A stretch of DNA of 64,000 nt from Anticarsia gemmatalis. Taxonomy: Eukaryota > Arthropoda > Insecta > Lepidoptera > Erebidae. The position numbers and the translations under genes were made by a program. Of the stretch, positions 27,301-37,878 are shown one piece after another. The stretch spans positions 8,072,501 through 8,136,500 of the forward strand of contig NC_134757.1 in the NCBI RefSeq assembly GCF_050436995.1, given 5' to 3'. The notes under the pieces are model-generated. The model searched no databases, was not told where the DNA came from, and saw only the letters and a program-made list of their open reading frames with translations. The number at the start of each line of letters is the position of its first letter. Positions within the stretch are counted from its first letter, which is position 1.

Positions 27301-30300
27301 GATAATGGGATAGTATACAATGTTCTTATTATTTAATTTAGTTCCACCATAGTCCACCTTTCGGCGTGCAAATTAACAATGTATTGAGATAAAATTTATG
27401 AATGACATTAAATAAGTAATAATAATTCTATAAAATCAATAACAATTCAAAATAGTAAAATATAAAATGTCAAAAATAATAAATACATGTCAACCAATTT
27501 CATCATCCCTCATCATCTTTAAATATTATTCAAAGGATCACACATATATTCATTTACAGAATAATAAGCCTTTTCTATTAACAGTTTTTTAATTGTATGT
27601 CTAAATATATTAATATTATTAATTTCTAAGATTGAAATTGGCAAGTGATTGTAGACTCGAGGAGCCATACAAAAAATACTATTATTGAACAATGCCGTTT
27701 TGTTTGGAGGTATGCAGATTTTGAGTTTGTTTCTTTTACTGTTGAGGGTCTTAAACATATTTTTATTGTTGCTCACATATAAAACAACCTCCAGGATGTA
27801 TATACACGGAAGAGTTAATATCTTCAATTCGATAAAATACGGCTTACAACTATCGGTCTGTTTTAACTTGCATATTGCCCTCACGCATCTCTTCTGTGCT
27901 CTAAACACAGTTTCCTTTTCCGTGCAGTTACCCCAGAACATAATGCCATACTTCAATAGAGGATAAACATAACCATGATATGCTGTTAAGACAGCCGGTT
28001 GGTTAGCAGTCTTTGACAAATTATAGAGTGCGTAAGAATGCTGACTAAGTTTTTTACAAAGCAACTCTGCATGAGATTTCCAATTTAAATTACAATCAAT
28101 GTTTAGTCCTAAAAATTTTGTATTATATTAAACTTTCGGATTTTTGTCGATCTCAACTTGCATGCCTGATATTTTACAAAAGACTTAGTTACTTCAATTA
28201 GTAAAACCAGCTTTTCTGCTATACTCACTTCAATAGTCTTCATTCTACTGACGACAGCTTCAAGCACAGGGCCGCGACTCTCATCATTGAGTATATGAAC
28301 CTCATCAATTAGGAACAGCTTGATCACTTCCACCAGATTACTGTGGTCGCGCCACCGACGAGTCAACATGTCCCATTTCTCTGGGGTCGTTATTATTATC
28401 CTTTTGGAAATTATGAAGAAGAGTGAATGGGTATGTTTAATAAATTGTGATAATTCATAAAATAGCTGATCATGTCCTTTTAAATAGAACTGGCACCAGA
28501 ATCACATTTACCTAATGGAAATAGGTGAATAACTAGAAGGAGTTAAGTAGTTCTTACAGAGAGTAAATGTTAAAGTAGTAATAACTAAGGGAAACTTAGC
28601 AATATTGAAGCTGATATACCAGAATAACATACAGGTTATAGAAATACTAACTTTTGATAGAGGGAGCAAGAAGACCTGTGTAATCTACCTACTGGATATT
28701 TTAGGATAGCACTTTTTTAAAACAAATCAATGTAGAAACTGACTAAAATCATAGCTGGTATAAATAGTATTGAGTTTCTTACTTATAAGGTTTCAGCTGT
28801 GTGAAGTCTACATCAGTGTCGCCCGTCACTTCAATGCACATGAGTCCTAGTTTAGTGAACTTTGGATACCATTCCGTTAGGCGTTCTGTGCATAATGCTT
28901 TTACTGGGGCCACTGTTGGAACAGACATTTTTATTGTTAAGTAGGTAGTACAAATCTCAATACTAATGACATTTATTTTCCAATGAATGCCCGTAATGTA
29001 AAGTAGAATCTTATTTTTACTAGTTAATAATTATCAATATGAAAGCTTCCATGTTTGTTTTTTACTCCATAACGCGGGAACTACTGAAAGGGTTTCGATG
29101 ATGATAACCACCAGAGTGGACAATTAGGACTCTTTTTATACAGAGGCATCTTATTAACCGTACGTAGTCGTGAGTAAAATCTAGTACGGATAGAATAAAT
29201 CTCTCTTTCGGCTTTAATTTCCTTATTTGTATAAGGATTTTTTACTTGCCCGTTGGATGGCTTTATCATATCCAAGAATAACAATGGCAACAGGTCCATA
29301 CAGTCGTAAGTGCCCTACTTACGTGACTTATGCAGATTACTTAAATAAAATTCTTCACCTCTAACTCCGACAAATTAATAGTGCGTACATAATGTATGCA
29401 CATTTCGTCTATTTTTAAAAGGCTTTCGTTACAATATTTTATATAATATAGACAGTTAAGTAATGGTAATAATCATTAAGTAAGTAGTTTTTCTGCCTCA
29501 GTAATTGTCTCCTTGGCCTACTCATAAAGAAATAGTAAAAATAATAATAATAGACGCCAGTTATGGCCTTAGGTAATGCTTTTTTATCTGATATAGTACC
29601 TAGTATAATTTTTAATGCAGCGCCTTAAGTATTACACTCGAAAGCTTTTGAGTATTTATTTTAGAAGAGAAAAGTTAAAAATCAAACGCCAAGTAACTGC
29701 GCTGCGTTATGACTTTTCGTCTATTTCAGGCATTTTATTTTATTTATTCATTTAGATCAAATGTTGACACTTATGGTAGTCGTTGCAATTACTGAATCTA
29801 TCACTAGGCCGGATAGAGGCAAGAGCCGTATGAGAAGAGCTAGTAAGAAACTCGTGATGACTCTTTTCAAATATACCTTCAACATAACGCCTGTTCATTT
29901 ATGAATCGCAAATATTATGAATGAAGAAAACCTTTGACAATTAAACTAATGGTATAATGCAGTTTCTACGTACTCACTGTAAATAATCTTAAAATCGTCA
30001 GTGTAGTGTTTATCTTCTAGTTCCATTAGTAGCTGAACTATGGCCATTTCAAATATCACAGTCTTCCCCGAACCCGTCGGCGCACATACTACCACGGATT
30101 TATCTGAAAATAACATCGAGATAATTAGGTACGAGTTACGTTCGAGTTCGTCATCGAGTATCTTCAGTACTTTTCGGGCGGCTTAAACAACTTTGACACT
30201 AGGTTGACCATAAAATAAGCAGAAGAAGTATAGTCAGTTTTAAGGGAGTCAGATACGTGTAGTGACTCAAGTACCTGAATTTTGCCTGATTTGGGAATTT

Positions 30301-31415
30301 GTCGTTGACCCTCGTACCTCTTATACTTAGATATTATTGCCCAGAGCAATATTATCAAAGAAAAGAAAATTGTAAAGTTTATAACCTGTGAATTTATATA
30401 TTTATCTATCTAAATAATACTGAGCCCCAAAAGTATTCAATAATAATAACCTGAGTAATATTTAGTCCCAAAACTATTAAATATTGAGACAATAATGTTA
30501 AATTCTGTCATCAAAGTTTTATAATATTCTTGTGTGATGTTACGAACCTGAGTAAAGTGCGTCCTCTATAACTCTTGACTGCACGAGATTGAAATACGGA
30601 TACGTAAACACGCCTCGATATTTTGGATCTGTAATAAATAAATAATTATCCACCGAATGAAATGAGATATACCTAACGATAAATCTGATAAGTAACTACT
30701 TAATTAGTAATAAGCTTCTTCCCATATAACTATCTACACAATTATCAATTGATTTGTCTAATTAAGTACTAGTGTTATACTCAAAGGTACACAATATAAA
30801 TATCTATACTATATACTAAGTATATACTATAATATTATAAAGCTGAAGAGTTTGTTTGTTTGTTTGTTGTTATGTAACTTTTTTACTGATACTCTGCTCC
30901 TACTGGTCGTAGCTTGATGATAGGTATATAGCCTATAACCTTCCTCGATAAATGGGCTATGTAACACTGAAAGAATTGTTCAAATCGGACCAGTAGTTTC
31001 TGAGATTAGCGCGTTCAAACAAACAAACAAACTCTTCAGCTTTATAATATTAGTATAGATAATATTAGTATAGATTATTTTTCCAAACCTATTTCATCTG
31101 TACTGCGGAAATGTCCACGTTGCCCCGTGCCTTTGGTAGGCCGACGTGTATTATTTACTTTTTCCGCCGTAGCGATGTTTGTAGCTAATGTTATGGCATT
31201 ACTTTCGTTAGACGAAGGCAACGATATTGGTTGAGAATCGCATATTTCCTCGTCTAATACATCTGTAAAGCTTGCCCTGAAATATTATTGAGTCGTACTT
31301 ACTGATTAGTTTGGATTAACTTTAATGTTCAGTCGTGGAAATGACTTATTAATTAGTAAATATATTATTTTGGTGTTGAGAATACGTAATATTTAACTCA
31401 CAGTGTATTATCCAT
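24319..31415 (-). CDS. HFM1: HFM1/MER3 meiotic DNA helicase, 5' part (coding exons 1-12)
   Basis: Superfamily 2 (Ski2-like) DNA helicase that stabilises recombination intermediates for meiotic crossovers in the nucleus. Coding exons, all minus strand: 31402-31415, 31089-31276, 30548-30628, 29978-30103, 28783-28912, 28229-28400, 26795-26970, 26236-26386, 25552-25686, 25077-25197, 24599-24672, 24319-24420. Every junction down to exon 12 is GT-AG and keeps the frame. Motifs seen: Walker A APTGSGKT (about residues 102-109), MAPVKALC, TTPEKW, DEVH (212-215; HFM1 has DEVH rather than DEAD), SAT (272-274), HHAG (401-404), MGVNLPAH and GRAGRP (about 468-473). The 60 or so residues before PYFN are low-complexity and unlike other families. 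The start is the first ATG in an A-rich context; only five codons precede intron 1. The donor after exon 12 is problematic (see findings). Identity is strong because all helicase motifs and the following exons match the family in order. Confidence 0.93.
26045..26205 (+). mobile_element. Truncated Lep1-type Helitron in HFM1 intron
   Basis: Shares the TCTATACTAATATTATAAAG start and the GGTCCGATTTGAAAAATTATTTCAG body with the copy at 23729, but lacks the CTAG end. It stops just before HFM1 exon 8. Confidence 0.65.
27257..28130 (-). mobile_element. 5'-truncated non-LTR retrotransposon (Jockey/CR1-like) in HFM1 intron 6
   Basis: Reading frame 27519-28064, extended upstream to about 28120 (FLGLNIDCNLNWKSH), encodes the C-terminal part of a LINE reverse transcriptase. 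Diagnostic is YPLLKYGIMFWGN, then FRAQKRCVRAICKL and a thumb-like tail. It is followed by a non-coding 3' end carrying a CATAAT/ATGATT microsatellite (27271-27292) and an A-run at the 3' terminus (minus strand). The catalytic YxDD region is missing through 5' truncation, so this copy cannot move by itself. The frame is intact to its stop, which suggests a fairly recent insertion. Confidence 0.75.
30830..31075. mobile_element. Rearranged Lep1-type Helitron with inverted ends
   Basis: A minus-oriented Lep1 body (5' end near 31075, ACCAGTAGTTTCTGAGATTA at 30990) is joined at its other end to a second, plus-oriented Lep1 start. The result is a 37-bp inverted repeat, 30830-30866 against 31016-31052. 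It lies in HFM1 intron 2. Confidence 0.65.
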
Positions 31416-31892
31416 TTTCTTTAGAATTATCTTGTTTGTAAATAGGAACTTATAACTAAAAATATTGTAACATTTATAAAGCCCGCCAATTTTGTTTCTA
31501 AAAAAAAGAAAACTGTATTAAGCCTATTGTCTATACATACCTCAATTTTCAGATTTGGTGATTGCTCTTATATTTGTAATTCCCGTAAAACATAATGATG
31601 TGATAATAAATATTTATATTTGAAAAGACATACATAAAAACATAACATTATTTAAAAAAAAAAGTGTGAATTTACCTTTTTTTTGTAAACATAATATTTT
31701 TTCCTAGAACAAAGCTCATAATCAAGCGCGCGTATATTTGATTGATTAAAAAATGAGAGAAATGTAGGTAATTAGTGTATTTGGTGATTATTATTTCACC
31801 AAGCCAAGCTACCTAGATTTTGGTACAAATGATGTTAAAAAAATAAGTTGACTAATGGCAACACAAGAGTACGGTAACGTCAATACAGATAC

Positions 31893-31950
31893 TGTCAAAA
31901 GTGTCAAACGTCAAATGATAAGAAAAAAAATTGGTTCGAAGAATGTCAAA
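31893..31950 (+). promoter_or_regulatory. TGTCAAA cluster in the HFM1/adapter divergent promoter
   Basis: Three copies of TGTCAAA (31893-31899, 31902-31908, 31944-31950) lie about 150 bases upstream of the adapter start codon, between the two divergent genes. No TATA box is evident. A promoter function is inferred from position and from similar clusters upstream of geminin and the 5-phosphatase. Confidence 0.35.
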
Positions 31951-32104
31951 TTGACTGGTTGGTTTATTTATTGGTTGATTTTGTTTTGTGATCGTTTTCC
32001 TTATTCGAATTTATCAGCTGCCAGTGCATTATCAGTAATTTGAACAGAATTAATTCAATTGTTAATGTATATTTAACGGATACCAGATGTTAAGCAATAG
32101 CACC

Positions 32105-33968
32105 ATGTAAGTTAAGATTTTGTATACCTAGTTATGTGGCTATTTATAAATATGGAAATCCCAAGTGTATAAACCTGTTTGCGATTTGCAGGGAAGTTTT
32201 GGACGATTACGAAAATGCGGATACTATCAGTGTCGATACTTTGGCTTTGGAGCAAATGGTCCTACAGGAGCGGTCTAGAGAAATAACGCAGCTACATACT
32301 TTATGTAAAAAAGTCAGCTTCCTCCACACAGATTTACTTTATTATCGAAACGCCAAATCTGCGATGGGATCAGCCTGTTATAATGCATGGAAAGTTTTGG
32401 TAAAGAAAGTGGGAGGCACACCTAATGGCTGGCGGGACCTTGGCTATTCTTTAGGGATCTCACAGGATGACTTAGATGTAAGTTATTTGTATGGTAAAGA
32501 TAGTAGATAATATTGTGATTTTTACAACTTGAAAAAAGTAGACCTCTTTTTTATAGAACTCTTTGAATGATTAAAATATTTTTCCCTTTGCTTCTCTTAG
32601 CTAGATTTAGTTTTTAAATTTTAATAAAAGAAATCATAATCAGAAAAAAGTTATAGCATGTATTACAAACACAAATATTACCATGTGTACCTACTTCATT
32701 TTTCAAGATTATCTATAAATTATAAATGTTAGATTGAGAAACCTGTAGTTATCTATTGAGGACAGTTCTGACCAGACTTCCTGTTACATTTATCTAACAG
32801 GAAAATCTAATAAGAAATTAATTATCTTTATTTTATTTTGTTTCCTGGTCTTGCAAGATAAAGTCAATTAATACTGTTTAATTATAAAATAATACAATAT
32901 ATATTTTATGTTATACTTTCATATTTGCAGTATATTAAACATTCAGTGAGAGACGATCCAGTCGACATGGTGCTAAAAGTATTTCGTCAAAATGATAATG
33001 CAACTATAGACAAAATATTGGATGCATTCCTTAAGATGAAGCGTTATGATATATTGAAATCAGTTGAAGAGCCTCTTTGTGACATAGCACAGTACTTCAA
33101 TAAGGATGATAGCGGTTATCAGAGCAAAGGAAAAAGTACTGGCCATAGAGAAATAGTAAGTTTGAAAAACTTACCCAACGATTTACCTGCAGCTTTAAAT
33201 AAAAAGATTGTTTTAAAAGATAAGGATCCTAAAAAACCTAAGCAGCCAGCATTAAGACCACCGGTAACAAAAGATGAGGCCATAGTAAATGATAGTCCTA
33301 TTTTATTTTTAACTTATACTCAAGATGGACTGCCAACTGCAATAAATATACAGGAGTATGTTGAGAACTGGATAGATGTACCCAATGTTAGGGTAATTAC
33401 ATTAAACAAAAGAAGAGAAGAATTATATCAGAACCCTGAAAAGTTTATCAGGGAATATTTTGAAAAGGTAATTATTTCAAAGTTTATTACTGTTAAGGTT
33501 AATTATAATTAATACACAGTGATTATTATATCTAACTTAAAAGTACTGTTAAATAACATTGCAGCTCATTAAAATAAGATTTGGTGGGATAGATTCCATG
33601 GCATACCTTATGAATTCTGTTCATCTAATTATCATTATCAATGTTTCGGTTTTCAGGCTGACATCATCATACCAATAATCACATCTGGCTATTTGGATGA
33701 AATCAAATCTCACAATCCCATTGTTTCTAACACTTCTGATAATATGGACCACAAATATGTCAACTTTATTTACAATTTGATAGTAAACCAGTATATTTAT
33801 GCCACTGGGTGCCTTAATAAAAAAGTAAGGAGTGTTATGCCACAGAATGCCAATATGGATTTATTTAGCAGACTGCATATGTACCCAGATTTGATGCCAT
33901 GGACATATGAAGTGAACTTTGATGACCAATTTAAAGCTTTCTTGAAAAAGGAACCATCATCATCATGA
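32105..33968 (+). CDS. Death-domain/SEFIR-domain adapter (Act1/CIKS-like), 378 aa
   Basis: Probable cytoplasmic signalling adapter. Coding segments: 32105-32106 (AT), 32192-32477, 32931-33467, 33657-33968; all introns are GT-AG and in phase. A death domain spans about residues 60-145: GWRDLGYSLGISQDDLD, then DDPVDMVLKVF and ATIDKILDAFLKMKRYDIL. A lysine/proline-rich linker (DPKKPKQPALRPP) follows. From about residue 219, ILFLTYTQDG, KFIREYFEKADIIIPIITSGYL, HKYVNFIYNLI and a final aromatic/acidic segment resemble a SEFIR domain (box 1 VFITYS, then HTKYIHRMM in Act1). Death plus SEFIR suggests an Act1/CIKS-like interleukin-17 receptor adapter. MyD88 (death plus TIR) is the alternative, but its canonical TIR motifs are not seen. 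No signal peptide or membrane segment is visible. The gene is divergent from HFM1 (690 bases between start codons) and convergent with geminin. Confidence 0.75.
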
Positions 33969-34150
33969 GAATGCTTCAAAAACATTGTTATTGGCTATTG
34001 CCATTCTAATTATACTTTATGAATACTTTTTCATGCCCCTGTTTGTTATATTTAAATTATGAAACAAAATTTATATATTATTGTATGTCTATTTTTAGAC
34101 TAGATTTACTTCTAAGTGGTTTTTGTACCTGATATTTCTGGCGTTATATA

Positions 34151-34156
34151 AATAAA
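34151..34156 (+). terminator. Polyadenylation signal of the adapter gene
   Basis: AATAAA within ATAAATAAATA, 183 bases after the stop codon. Confidence 0.55.
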
Positions 34157-34633
34157 TATACATTTTAAAGAAAACTACAGTTTCATTTTTAAATTTATTA
34201 TGTTTCTCAGTTACTTATAAAATAGAAAATACAAGAATAGAAAATATTTTGATATTGAATTGAAAATACTACATTTTATAACGGAAAACAGACTAAAGTA
34301 ATGGGCAGGTGAATATTGATAAGAACCATGGCAGTAACTCTTGCCCACTAAGATATACTTGATAATACTCTAAGATGAATAATTATAATTAGAAAGTCTT
34401 ATATAAAAACGTATAGGTATATTTATTTAAATGCTGCCCATTACCAAAGTCAGACTTTTCTCTAATTCTAAGCAAGATAAATCACTGATTCACAGTGACA
34501 TATTTTATGAACTTCATGTAACAATAAACACTATAATTAAATAAGTATCAATTACACACATTTCAAAAGTTTTTGAAGAAAAACTTGAGATAGTTAAATA
34601 TAAAATATAATAAAAACATTATAATTGAATGCA

Positions 34634-34639
34634 TTTATT
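34634..34639 (-). terminator. Polyadenylation signal of geminin
   Basis: TTTATT on the plus strand (AATAAA on minus), 240 bases past the geminin stop. The convergent adapter gene ends about 450 bases away. Confidence 0.45.
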
Positions 34640-34877
34640 ATAAAGAGAAAAAAAAAAATTAGTATGAAATAATAAAGACAGCTGTGCTTATACTAGACAT
34701 CATTTGTACTTAGGAGACCTTAGTAAATATTTGGTTCTGTTCTTAGATTAAAAAAATACAGAATAGGCCTGTAACATTTGGAGTAAATGTACAGTAAGTA
34801 ACAAATAATTGACATGTAGATCATAAAGAATTGTGCCTAAGATAATAATTGTATTAGAAAATGCTTTTAATCTAGTT

Positions 34878-36553
34878 TTAATTGGCAGTCTTGGTCTCCA
34901 GGATGTCCTCAGCTGTGTCGTCAGCAGTACTGACATCATTTACATCAATGCCAGTGTCATCTTTGCTGGTGTTTGCAAGCTCTTCCTGTAATTATAAAAA
35001 GAGTTGATAAGTGAACTTATGCACTCATATGATGCATGACTATTGATAAATCCTCTGAGATTTTTCTTAGAATTACTGTAAACAATCTGAATGTTATTAA
35101 TACTATAAAAAATATTAAGATAAGACTAAATTATGCTTTATTTATGTTTATAGCATACGGCCACTGTGGCACAAGATAATTAAATATACAAGTAAGTAGA
35201 TTAACTCTGTTATTGGCTTAAAGAAAAGAATGTCAATATATCCCAATACTTGCCTTAATAACTTCAACAAAGCTGTTGGCCTCATCCAACATCTGCTTGA
35301 AGAGTGCATTTTCTTCTTTGAGATCTTCAATTATTTTACGGAGCTTCTCATTCTCATCTAAAGCTTCTTGTAAGGCAACCCTGTAAATTGATAATGAAAA
35401 ATTAGTATTATAAATGTGAAAGATAAGGATATCATCATACCAGGCCTCGAAAAGTGTAGCTGTCTCAAGGCAGAAAATTTTCTACAAATCCTGAAGAAAA
35501 ACTGCCCACCAAATAATATGATAAAATTCATAACAGTATATAAGATTGAAGTATAATATATTGGTCATTTAAGACAATGAAGGCCTTAAATCTTTAAGCG
35601 AGAACTTCGGAATTAATGAAGTTCCTATTCTAATCATAATCATTAAAGAAATATTTGACTGCCTCTGAGGCACAGTGGTTTAAGTTGTCATGACAATACT
35701 GTTGCATCGAGAGGTAGTGAGTTCGATTAGATTATTTGTGCTATCCACAAATAATTGTTTCCGGTCTGGTTGTACTTTGTGTCCGTTGTTTGTATGTTTG
35801 TAAAAGTCCCAGCAACACAAGAGCAATTCTTAGTGCAGGAGTTGTCTTTTAGAGATGTAATACTTACTGGCGCTTCTCAGCTAAAATTTGCCAGTACTTT
35901 TCTGAAGGTCCTTCAGGGTTGGTGAGGTCATCGACAGTGATTTTGGTATCTAGGTTAGCTTGTGTTTCTTTGGTAGACAAGTTCTTCCTCTTTACCTCAA
36001 TATCGCTGTAAAAATAAATGACAGATTTAGTTTTTTAGCAGTTTGTATACAATATCTACATTTTAACATGATGACTGCTAAGCTATGCTGTTGGTTTTGG
36101 AGTTCTGGCTTAGTGAAGGCATTAATTTTTTGCTCTACTAGTGAACTAGTCTATCATAACAATGCTTTGTAAGTCAAAACTTAAAGTTACACATACAATA
36201 TTACATAACAAACACTGTAATTGAAATTTAAACATTAAGCTATCCGTTACTATACAAGTACAAACCAACTGTAAAATTAATCAAAACTTACGCAGGAGAC
36301 TCCTGACTAAGTTGGTGTTTCAAACTTTTCGATGGTCTACCCACTAGATTCTCTCTATCAGAAGCAGTATGTTGAAGAGTTTTCAGAGACTTCCTCGTCA
36401 CTCTGGTAGATTCCTAGAACGCAATTGAAAAAGTTCATAGCATTAGTTTGGAAAAACAATCGGATTCACATGATATCACACAAGTTCGAGGCATCGAATA
36501 CTGTGAAAAGTATGTCAATACACATTAATTACCTGGTTATCTTGACTGCTCAT
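34878..36553 (-). CDS. GMNN: Geminin, DNA replication licensing inhibitor, 171 aa
   Basis: Nuclear protein that binds CDT1 and blocks MCM reloading until mitosis. Exons, minus strand: 36533-36553, 36292-36413, 35868-36005, 35254-35380, 34878-34985. All join in phase, giving 171 residues. An APC/C destruction box of the RxxL type is seen at RKSL (residues 14-17), matching the position and flanks of the RRTL box in vertebrate geminin. PSEKYWQILAEKRQ (about 81-94) is the hallmark CDT1-binding block. It runs into a coiled coil, VALQEALDENEKLRKIIEDL, ending near 135. The acidic tail ends TKTAN. It is shorter than human geminin (209 residues), mainly in the N-terminal region. Intron 4 uses a GC donor. 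The nearest alternative would be the relatives GEMC1 and MCIDAS, but size and the destruction box favour geminin. Confidence 0.93.
35657..35850 (+). repeat. tRNA-derived SINE in geminin intron 3
   Basis: Head GCCTCTGAGGCACAGTGGTT and GAGTTCGATT resemble Pol III A and B boxes. The body CCGGTCTGGTTGTACTTTGT and TGTATGTTTGTAAAAGTCCC is shared with the minus-strand copy at 43433-43690. Confidence 0.7.
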
Positions 36554-36685
36554 GGTGCTGAAATGTAAATTATCCAATTATGCAAATTCAAGGATCTACC
36601 ACTAGATCCTATTATATAAAATCCACTTGTTTATTTGGATGAGTGACCGGCTTCACTTCAGTTTAGCTCTCGCGCTCCACCATTA

Positions 36686-36702
36686 GTTGACAGTGTTTGA
36701 CA
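36686..36702 (-). promoter_or_regulatory. Paired TGTCAA motifs upstream of geminin
   Basis: GTTGACA (36686-36692) and TTTGACA (36696-36702), read as TGTCAAC and TGTCAAA on the gene strand, lie 130-150 bases upstream of the start codon and next to the E2F site. Confidence 0.3.
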
Positions 36703-36725
36703 GTAATGACAACAACTACTACCAG

Positions 36726-36734
36726 TTTCCCGCC
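36726..36734 (-). promoter_or_regulatory. E2F consensus site upstream of geminin
   Basis: TTTCCCGCC on the plus strand (GGCGGGAAA on the minus strand), 173 bases upstream of the geminin ATG. It is an exact match to the E2F consensus. Geminin is a known E2F target in animals, so S-phase control is a reasonable inference. Confidence 0.6.
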
Positions 36735-37111
36735 AATATTGTATTTTTTTTTAAATTTGAACCTTAAGTTTTTGGTTTTCGATATAGGTTTCGGTTTCTA
36801 TAGTTGATAGATCGATTTCCTAATAGGTACCTACTATACTTGAGTTATCAAAAACGTTTACTGTGTTAGTAGAGTAAAAGATATGCATAATTTACGTAAT
36901 CTTAAATATTAAAAGTGGGGATGCTCTAACAGACATGAGATTTAATGGCCATTAGTAAATGTCTTCCAAGGTAAAATGTACCAAGTAATAGAAATAAAGT
37001 CGTGGGATATCTATACACAAAAGTATGGCCATTTCGTGTTACATTTTTTTTTGTGATAGGTAACTAACACGTTTCAACACTGGCTACCCCAGACCAAAGT
37101 CCACAGGACCT

Positions 37112-37501
37112 GACTCAATAATAGAAATTTTATAACAACAATAAACAGATTAAGATTCGGCCATTCAAGAACTCCCACTCACTTGCACAAACTGAAAATA
37201 AAGCCCGACGACAGCTGCGAATACTGTGGAAAACCAGCAGCAGACATTATGCACTTCGTTTTTGAATGTCATCAATTCGCAATAGACAGGCTATTATTAA
37301 TAGATAATCTACAGATTCTGGATCTCAAATTTCCGAGAGACTTAAAAGAACTATTGAAGAACCCAAGATTTTATCAACCACTATTTAATTTCATTACCAA
37401 TACCGTAACTTCGATATAACCACAGAATATAATTTACATTATACTTCAGGCTCAAAAGTGCTAGATCACAGAGTCGTAAAACGGAATAACAAAAAAAGAA
37501 A
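37112..37501 (+). mobile_element. 5'-truncated non-LTR retrotransposon with 16-bp target duplication
   Basis: The open frame from about 37124 to 37419 encodes a LINE C-terminal tail: RLRFGHSRTPTHLHKLKIKP then a C-x2-C-x9-H-x4-C zinc-knuckle-like motif (CEYC...HFVFEC). It is followed by a short 3' UTR and an A-rich tail. AAAGTCCACAGGACCT is repeated exactly at 37096-37111 and 37502-37517, bracketing the insertion. Intact frame and identical duplications indicate a recent event. It lies about 380 bases upstream of the 5-phosphatase start codon. Confidence 0.8.
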
Positions 37502-37878
37502 AAAGTCCACAGGACCTAATGACAACAGCTTGACGTTGACACTTCACTTGACAATGGTTGTCAGACTTGTCAGTCATTTAATTACGTTCTGTGGGGGGAG
37601 TGAGATGTTTTTGTGATTGTGGATTTAAAATATTAATTAATTATCGTCGTATTATATGCTTTTATTATCAGCTTGTGATACTGTGTTAGACATATAATCA
37701 TAGTGAAGTGTATAGTTTAATCAAAATGGTAGAATAAATTCATATTGTGTCGTTTTTAATATTTCCCATGTAATTAATAAAATTACATTAGTACGTTATC
37801 TTATCTATATCTGAAGTATTCTTTTATCTGCCGTGTTAGTGTATTGATTCCCACGAAGGTCTCACACGGAGCAGAAAA

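Noticed and set aside
32105..33968. MyD88 (death plus TIR)
   Set aside because: The death domain fits, but the C-terminal domain lacks the canonical TIR boxes (FDAF, RD...PG, FW) and has SEFIR-like blocks instead. Kept only as the alternative.
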